NCBI GenBank assembly: GCA_020284085.1
Contig: JACEVL010000130.1
Coordinates: forward strand, 1,545,908 to 1,609,907
Length of the DNA: 64,000 nt
Direction: 5' to 3'
Origin: Aporrectodea caliginosa
Lineage: Eukaryota > Annelida > Clitellata > Crassiclitellata > Lumbricidae
A program made the translations under genes and the position numbers. Every line of letters begins with the position of its first letter. Position 1 is the first letter of the stretch. The notes beneath the pieces were generated by a model that ran no database searches, was not told where the DNA came from, and was given only the letters and a program-made list of their open reading frames with translations. Shown here one piece after another: positions 57,000 through 64,000 of this stretch.

Positions 57000-57960
57000 G
57001 TACAGCAGCTTAAAGGGAACGTTGCCAGGGACTTGTGAGAGAGCATAACCAAATTATTAAGGTATTTGGTTTGTTCGTCTGAGCTCAGTTTAACCTTGAT
57101 CTTTAGACTTTTCTTGCATTTCGAGGCACGTTCGTCCCACTTAAAAAACAAAAGCTGCAGCGGCAGATAAGAACAGTCGCCTCTCAGCTCCGCTGTAAAG
57201 AGCAAATAAGCGGCCTAGATATGTTATGAACAGTTTGGCGAATTTTGAATACAATTTGGAGCACATGATGCGCCCAGATGATTTACCTCGGACTAATTGA
57301 TCACGCCCACGCCTTTCATAATAGTAGGCCTACCTAACCTACGGAAAACTCTGAAGAGGAAAGTTGGGCTATTTGCGTAATAGCCTAGGCCCCTATATCT
57401 ATCTATGCAGTTGCTATTTATGCTTCAGCCTAACTTCAGACTTCAGAGGCTGTATAATGTGCGAGGAATCGGTTGAAAAGAAACTTAAAGATTCGAGCTG
57501 GGACTATTATTACTGAGTAATAATAGTCCAAGATTCGAGCATGACCCATAATTAAGCCTGTGCGTATATGCATGTAGACTAAGTGGAGAAGGTAGTTTGT
57601 GCAATCCCACTTACCTGTGCAAGGGCTGTCCAGTTAAGTCAAACTGAGATCGCATTCGACTAGGAAGGTGAAGAGGTCCAACGGTCAGTCGAATGCAGAT
57701 GGAGATGGGACAAGGGACGGGGCCAAGGAAGAGACGATGGGGATCATAAAGATATCTGGAGTAGTATACGATGAAGGGAAATCCCCAGAACAAAATGAGC
57801 AGAAGGCACTACACGACATAGGTCGCCTTTAATTTAAACATAATGGAATGGATTGTTAGAATGAGAGGCATGCACGAGAGTGCATTGTCAACGTATAGTC
57901 ACCTACAGTAGCTCTGGTTCTGTTTTTGGCCACAGCTCCTAACTGGACCGTGAGACCGTC
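57000..57960. other. Non-coding stretch with a weak minus-strand exon candidate
   Basis: On the minus strand, a frame around 57613-57800 (YYSRYLYDPHRLFLGPV, MRSQFDLTGQPLH) ends at a perfect donor CACAG|GTAAGT at about 57612. There is no convincing acceptor or homology, so I do not annotate it as a gene. Confidence 0.25.
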
Positions 57961-57975
57961 GACACTTCAAGAGTT

Positions 57976-58035
<60 letters not shown>
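57976..58035 (+). repeat. (CAG)20
   Basis: Uninterrupted run of 20 CAG triplets. No open reading frame with exon context surrounds it. Confidence 0.95.
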
Positions 58036-58037
<2 letters not shown>

Positions 58038-58345
58038 TAAGGCTGTACTTCGCGTATACTATCGCTGAACGTCAGCTGTAAAGTCCAGAACTTTGTGGCT
58101 TAACTCACCACCGCACAGGATGTTGGACGGAGAAACAGAGCAACCGATGAAGTCAGCTGACCAGCTGAGGCCTACAAACGAAAGAACTGCTGTGAGTTCA
58201 GCTGGCGAATGGCTGCCTGCTCTAAGTCCAAGTCGCATGGTAGAGATGGTTGGAAAGTCATACATCCAAGTACCGGTATATGTGTTCAGGCTCCATATCC
58301 ATATCACGGTGTCTGTCATTTCTTATACCTTCAGCACCAGTCTGT

Positions 58346-58397
58346 GTTTGTTTGTCTGTTTCTCCGTCAGACAGACAGTCTGATCTGTCTGTCTGCC

Positions 58398-58432
<35 letters not shown>

Positions 58433-58455
58433 GACAGAGAAACAGACAAACAAAC
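58346..58455. repeat. 33-bp inverted repeat around a (CTGT)n run
   Basis: Left arm 58346-58378 (GTTTGTTTGTCTGTTTC...) and right arm 58423-58455 are complementary over 33 bp with one mismatch. They enclose about 44 bp of (CTGT)n. A transcript would fold into a long hairpin. Confidence 0.85.
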
Positions 58456-58914
58456 GTAAATCGGTTGTCGTATGCATTCAACGGATCACTCAAAGTCTGT
58501 GTTGACAGTCTGGCAGTAGTAAGTCGCGGTGCACAGTATAGGAATATAGGAATCGATTTGCGCAGTTCGATCTTTAGGTTGACATTGCGAAAATCAACGG
58601 ATGCAACGTTGCCATGGCCATTAATTCTGGGATCAATTCAAGTGGATAACACTTAGACCAGTGGACCTATCGCCTCTAACCAATCACTCGCAGAGATCTA
58701 AGTGCATTATAGAGCTTCGTGCATGAAGACGGGTGTATAACTGTATAGCCTACGTATAAAGTAACTGAATTGAACATGAGGAGACTCTGACGTGTCAGAT
58801 TTTAGATAAATGTGCCTGGATTAGGCACCCTAACGTTTAGGTGTCCTAGATTTGGATTATAGCCATCATCACTGATGACCACCGTAGCACCATGCTGTCT
58901 CCTCGGCTTGACCT

Positions 58915-59053
58915 CAGTGGCGTAGACTAAATCATGGGGGAATGAGAGGGACTGCCCCAAGTTTTGACTCAGGACTCTCTGTCCCCCAAAATGCAAAAAT
59001 CCGGCCCCTGCAAAAATCTGTCCCCAAAAGTTATGTACAGATTTTCGCCTTTG
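58915..59053. mobile_element. Short hAT-like MITE
   Basis: Starts CAGTGGCGTAG. It is flanked by 8-bp repeats CTTGACCT (58907-58914 and 59054-59061). The right end only weakly mirrors the left (AAAGGCG), so the assignment rests on the start motif and the target duplication. Confidence 0.45.
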
Positions 59054-59099
59054 CTTGACCTCCCCGGATTTGGGTCTGGCATCGGAACGAACAGAGCAG

Positions 59100-59195
59100 C
59101 CTGGCTATTGCGGACTTGATTTGATATAGCGCCGGTGATTAGCGGATATTGGGCGCTGAGAAATTTTTAAATATTTACGTTACATTAATCCTAAT
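59100..59195 (+). mobile_element. SINE family E-like dispersed repeat
   Basis: GCGGACTTGATTTGATATAG, then CGCCGGTG, GGGCGCTGAGAAATTTTTAA and TTTACGTTACA. Homologous to 32955-33075. Confidence 0.4.
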
Positions 59196-60232
59196 AATTA
59201 TAGCTAGACAGCAACGAGGTGTTAATGGAAAAATGGCATCAGTTAAAGCCTTTTATTTCATAATATCAGTATCAGTATGGATTGACATTTGAAAGTAGAA
59301 ACTTCCAAGGACAAGTGAAGCCCCGAGTTCAATAGAGCAGAAGGTGAAAAGGAAATGGAAGTCAGAAAACTCTAAAACTATTTGGATGATGATGAAGTCA
59401 AAAGATGCTAAAAAAAGAACGAATGGAGCCCATCAAGGATAATGGAAAGAGCAGAGTAGAAGCGGAAAGAGAAGGGTTATAGGAAATAGCGGGAATTAGA
59501 GGGCAAGAGTAACTCTGCAGTGAAGAAAGGAATGCAGAGAATTCAAATCGTATATTTTGCGTATATTATAGACGTCGATTTGACTTGGGTGAAGATATCT
59601 GCATCGCAGAATCCAAGCAAATCCCGCTCATAAACCCATTTCCTTCACTGCAAGTGCAATCCCCTTGCACTCCACGTCCTCTGTCTGTTTCCCTCAGCAC
59701 CCTATGACACCTCACCCCACGTCACCCCTTTTCATTGCCACTGCCACATTTTCCTATATATAGGAACACAATTTGCGGAAATCGGAGAGCATTTTGTACA
59801 TCTCATGCACGTGACTCATGAGTAGCCTACGTCCGCGGAGCATGATCGGTCTCATGTCACTATCAGCCACGCACCATTCCATTAAGCTATTATCAGATGA
59901 GACACACACAGACATAGTTAGACATACAGACCAGAACTAACAGAGAAGTAGCAGATTAATAATTAAGATAAGCAGATGACTTGTGGAACGACCAAAGTCA
60001 ACTCCCTGACCGTTGTACACTCCAAAGATCACCAACCGCTTGGACTCAATGTAACTAATCCACTGCGCGCACTAAAACGACACGGTTTGCTCGTACTCAG
60101 AGAAGTGAAGGGCAAAAAGGGTGACCAGGTTCATGGCTATACTAAGTGTCCGTTTTCATGAACGACACAAAGGCACCAGATGACCTTTCCAATGTACATC
60201 CCCTAATACTAGGTTATTATAATTGTGGTATT

Positions 60233-60355
60233 CATGCCCGCATTAAGGGCCTGCAATTTATATTATTATGTGCGTGGTGGACCGGTGGTTGTCAGAGGGG
60301 GTCTTTGGAAGGTAATCACAGCACCCGGGCCCGCACTAGCCTTAATGCGGCCCTG
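60233..60355. mobile_element. 123-bp hAT-type MITE
   Basis: Ends CATGCCCGCATTAAGG and (complement) CAGGGCCGCATTAAGG lie between perfect 8-bp repeats GTGGTATT (60225-60232, 60356-60363). A lone end of the same type (CAGGGCCGCCGAAAGG) is at about 54.85 kb. Confidence 0.75.
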
Positions 60356-61005
60356 GTGGTATTGGCAGCCAACAACAGTCCAGGGCGCTAAGCAGCAGGG
60401 AACTTGCTAGGGAAGGACTACAATGCGACCATATTATGCTACTAGGAAGGCTCAAACTTACACACTTAACTTCCCTTTTTAGTAGGCTCTCCGCCAATTC
60501 GAAACTCGTTTGTAGCAGATGGATAATAATTACGTCAAATCATTCCAACTGTTTCCATATGAAAAGCGTTGAACTCGAAGACAGGGCTCAAACACCTGAA
60601 GGAAGAAAATACCAGAAATTCCTCTCATCCGAGACCCGTAGATTACACAGCCCCCTCCCCCGTTAAAAGAGGGCATCTGTGCATTTGCGTCCTCTTTATT
60701 CAACCGCGACAGGGTCACGGGTTCAACAGACGGCGCGTTAAGTGGTAGGAGAGTCGGTCTTGCAATAAAGCAGGGTGAGATACAGAGTGTGTCACTATGT
60801 GTTACAGTAAGACAATGACCTTCTGATAACCGTTGCATTCATAGCGCTGTCTGAAATCTCTCTTTCGATCAACTGTTCCACCCGTGGGAACAACAAAGGC
60901 GTCACGTGGGGTCATGCGAATCGGTTAACTGGGAACCAGCAGAGTCCAGACAACAGTCACCCACTGATGACACTGCCATAACATTCGTTCTGTATAAGCC
61001 AGACG

Positions 61006-61006
<1 letters not shown>

Positions 61007-61062
<56 letters not shown>
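61007..61062 (+). repeat. (TG)n microsatellite
   Basis: About 27 TG dinucleotides. Confidence 0.95.
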
Positions 61063-61063
<1 letters not shown>

Positions 61064-61499
61064 TGCCTGTAGAGGCCTTGGTCAGCGCAAATGACCCATC
61101 GAGAACTGGGTCAATCGGCAGCAGTATACACGTGTGACACGAAGGCAGATGACACTCATCCACAATGACTTCTTCAGAAGGCGCAGATGGAAATCACTCA
61201 CATATTGTTGTCTTTCATTAGACTAATTAATGTGGTCCATCGTTCAACTGACAAAGCTCTCTTGGCCCGCTGATCAAACGACAAAACTGTCTGCGTCATC
61301 TCTCTCTCTCGACCGAAACACGCACACTCAGGAACAATTACACACACCATGCAAATATTTATCCATGATTCAAAAACCAATTCTCATTTGTAACTCTTGT
61401 TATTAAACTCGACGACCCAAGGAAAATTTAATCTCCTCTGGAAGAGACGTTTAGTTAAACAATCAAGTTAATGGCACACAAGACTTCACAAAATGCCAC

Positions 61500-63293
61500 A
61501 TTTATTCTCTACACCCAGTAAAACCATATTAGAAAACAAGCTTTTCCATTGTAGTGTAAATTTACCCCTTTTTCCCAATGCAATTCTATTTTGCTTTAAA
61601 ACATACAAAATATAAATTGGTCTTCATATACTGTTAACGAATTGCATGATCGATTGCACTGGTGCCAGAGACATAGTCACGATTAATACTATTAAGCTTC
61701 AGTTAAAATACACGTACAACCTGGCATAGCCATTCCGGTGGGTTAGTCGATAAAGACACGTTTTCTGTCAGAATATATACATTTCTTCTCAGAATACAAC
61801 CAATGCTCATGCATTTCAGTAAAGGCAAATACTTCTACTAATACTTTGGAGCACCTTTGAGGAGTTTCTCTTGAATTGGCGCTATATAAATTTATGATTA
61901 TTTCCAATTAAAGGCGCAGCAAGGTATATTTCATTTTGAATCATCTGGCTATGCAGACTTATGACAAACATTTTTCCTAATATACAATAAAACATCAAGT
62001 TTCCTTCACAAACGCATGGTCCTGTAACAAAATAATTCTTAAGTGACAACTCAAACATGTCTAACTTCAAGTAAAAACCAGACATTTTATCCTAAAAAAA
62101 ACAACATCGTCACTTAAACATCTTAGGATTTAAACCTAAATATGTACAAAATAAATAGCAGAATCTGTTGAGTGTTTGCATTCTGGATAATACTAAATTA
62201 TGCACGGCTACGGTACTTCATCAAAACCAACAGAAACAGATCAGCCAATTAAAAGGAATTATGAATATGCAGGATCCATAATATCCAAATTCATCAAAGC
62301 TACACAATTTTCAATTTACCAGTAAACCATACCCTGCATTTGGACGTTTTCAGAATTGCCACTACTTCCTCTTCAATTCAGCCTTACCATGTCAAGTCAA
62401 ATATAAATCGGAAATTTCAAACCTTAGAAAAAGCATGGTTCATACTAATGATCTCAATTATCCACAGTCCAACTCTTCAGATCACTATCTTGCTAGGTTA
62501 CAGATATGCCTCTGTGAAAGGAGAGGCATATTATAGCTGAGCAGAGTTCTTTAAGATTGTTGATTCTTTAAATAGACAAATGGTTGACAAAGGTAAAATC
62601 ACCCAGTAACCCTACTTTACACAGTGTTGTCACGTGTCAGTTTGTTCTTCTGCCCCTGTAGGTTAACATCAATCAGCTGTCCTCAAACCTGGTTTTGTAA
62701 TGCCACAATGGGAAATGGTTAATTCGTAAAAACATTGCAAGTTATTTGCTAAACAGTTGCTGCTTCATATAATTCTTTCCACTATCATTTCAAATATTTA
62801 GCTTAGTGTAAAATTTTTCTGGTTCTGCAGTTTCCCAAGATTTCACAATACAAACAAGTTTCAAAGAAAAAATGACCTGATACATCTGATAATAAATGAA
62901 TTCAAAAAGGATTTCAGAAGGGTTGGCTAGCAAGGATTATTAGTTTGGGACAACAGCTTGAGCAAAACAACTTTCAAGATTTTGAAAACACTTGGCGTAA
63001 ATATTCTACATCAACATGATAAAAAAAATAATCTCTACAAGTCATCTTAAACAGCAAGGAAGAGCATTATGACAACTTGACAAGAATCAGTTCATCTGGA
63101 GACTAGCGTTACCAAGACATCCAGCATACATCCCAACATAGTTTAAATACTGAACACTTGTGACAGCTCATGACATGAAATCATAAAACGTCAAATGAAA
63201 GCCTTATCAGTCACTGAAAGACCTTGAAGAAGCAGTCTTAGATGTATGACAAAAGGGGTGGATGCATAGAGAGCGACATCAAGGCCTGAAGGA
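61500..63293 (-). other. Inferred long 3'UTR of the PIM-like kinase
   Basis: Between the stop codon at 63294 and a minus-strand AATAAA (61501-61506) lies 1.8 kb of AT-rich, microsatellite-poor, repeat-poor DNA with no sizeable frame. Composition and position fit a 3'UTR. The extent is inferred from the poly(A) signal only; earlier signals could be used. Confidence 0.4.
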
Positions 63294-63457
63294 TCAGACA
63301 CTTGAAGCGGCCACAGTTTCTTTTTCATAATCTAGCTTAAGTATCTGCTGGAGGTCTTTTCCAAGTGGCATCATCCACGGGTGATAGGAAATGTCCGAGA
63401 TTGACGGCCGTTCTAAGGCATCGCGAGACAAACACCATGAGATCAGATCCCGCAGTT
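63294..63457 (-). CDS. Terminal coding exon of a PIM-like serine/threonine kinase (partial)
   Basis: On the minus strand an acceptor TTTTTTCTGCAG opens the exon at 63457 and TGA at 63294-63296 closes it. The 53 residues read LRDLISWCLSRDALERPSIS, DISYHPWMMPLG and a short tail KLDYEKETVAASSV. This matches the end of subdomain XI of protein kinases: the buried arginine in ERPS, then the HPWM motif. LI.WCL and HPWM are closest to the PIM family, constitutively active kinases promoting growth and survival. Other CaMK-group kinases are possible. The ATP site and catalytic loop lie upstream, beyond the window's right edge. Confidence 0.65.
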
Positions 63458-63719
63458 CTGCAGAAAAAAACCATTGCCAGTGATTAAATACTAAATATGC
63501 AAATAAATAATAAATTATATGTCACTGAATAAAACTAGACAAGAAAACAACAAAATTCATTGAACTTCAGAGAACAGACAATGTAGTAATGTGTCGCAGT
63601 GAACAACATCTCTAAACTGACAACTTCTCAGTTGAATACAGCATCAAATCTGTGCCCTTAATCTTTTAGAATCATCAAAACTAGCAAAAAAATCCAAGAG
63701 AATATATCATTCCAGTTTT

Positions 63720-63835
63720 TATTTGCTGATTCTGTCCTTGACTCATTTGTCTTGTAGAATCCTTGGTAATATCCAATTGCCAGCTTTCTCCACTTCTCTC
63801 TGTCAAGATCATGTTTTATGAGACGTCAGTAGTGA
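63720..63835 (-). mobile_element. Possible LINE 3' scrap
   Basis: Minus-strand HDLDREKWRKLAIGYYQGF resembles the DR.KWR.L stretch at the C-terminus of LINE reverse transcriptases. Very short, so tentative. It lies in the intron upstream of the kinase terminal exon. Confidence 0.3.
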
Positions 63836-64000
63836 AGCCACGCAGTGAAGCACTCTAGACGACTGAAATATTTCTTGATTCTGTGACTGGTTTATCAAGA
63901 CTAATAACATTCCATAAGTCACATCTGACAAGGTCACGTTTATACCTGAAGATTAATTTAGACTCAAATATTGCAAGATAATGTTCTTGGTATTGTAAGT

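Noticed and set aside
60715..60760. B-box-like CACGGGTTCAA next to an A-box-like GTGGTAGGAG
   Set aside because: The two boxes are in the wrong order for a tRNA-type promoter on either strand.

Overview
This is eukaryotic, animal DNA: AT-rich, mostly non-coding, with short exons flanked by GT...AG introns, many microsatellites, several tRNA-derived SINE families and a dense population of cut-and-paste transposons. The gene content and the unusually frequent palindrome TAGGCCTA suggest a marine invertebrate, possibly an echinoderm or another deuterostome, but nothing in the window fixes the species.

Region 0.8-18.8 kb (+ strand) is the best-supported part. It is a locus for the mitochondrial phosphate carrier SLC25A3. 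A CRE plus E-box promoter and a 5'UTR exon lead into one coding exon for the N-terminal region (1054-1195). Two consecutive five-exon cassettes follow, each encoding the whole six-helix carrier body and ending with its own stop codon and AATAAA signal: cassette 1 at 8476-11668 and cassette 2 at 14102-18286. I found no second N-terminal exon. Both cassettes begin with an acceptor in the phase of the single leader exon, so the layout predicts alternative splicing of one leader to either carrier. Cassette 1 resembles vertebrate alternative exon 3B and cassette 2 resembles 3A. Cassette 2 carries a net 13-nt insertion in its last exon that shifts the frame and ends the protein early.

Region 18.9-26.4 kb is a transposon graveyard: a 5'-truncated LINE (- strand) broken by two tRNA-like SINEs and by a hAT element with a perfect 8-bp target duplication, another hAT element, a LINE 3' end and a MITE with GGGGCCGTCC ends.

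Region 27.0-32.5 kb holds two phase-compatible minus-strand exons of an unrecognised cysteine-containing secreted protein. The 5 kb intron between them contains a mariner element with perfect inverted repeats. Region 34.15-37.58 kb is a decayed piggyBac element flanked by TTAA, itself hit by a LINE fragment and by a deleted mariner.

Region 38-54 kb is dominated by simple repeats ((CTC)n, (ACAG)n, (CAG)19, TA runs, CA/TG runs), a minisatellite split by a MITE, and SINE copies. Only weak candidate exons and one promoter-like CCAAT/GC-box island (about 50.99-51.02 kb) are visible. Region 54-56.6 kb holds a broken hAT transposase preceded by an OTU-like fragment. Region 57-61 kb has (CAG)20, a 33-bp-stem hairpin and small hAT MITEs. 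At the right end (63294-63457, - strand) lies the last coding exon of a PIM-like serine/threonine kinase, with an inferred 1.8 kb 3'UTR.

All identifications were made by eye from translations, splice motifs and repeat ends; no database search was run.
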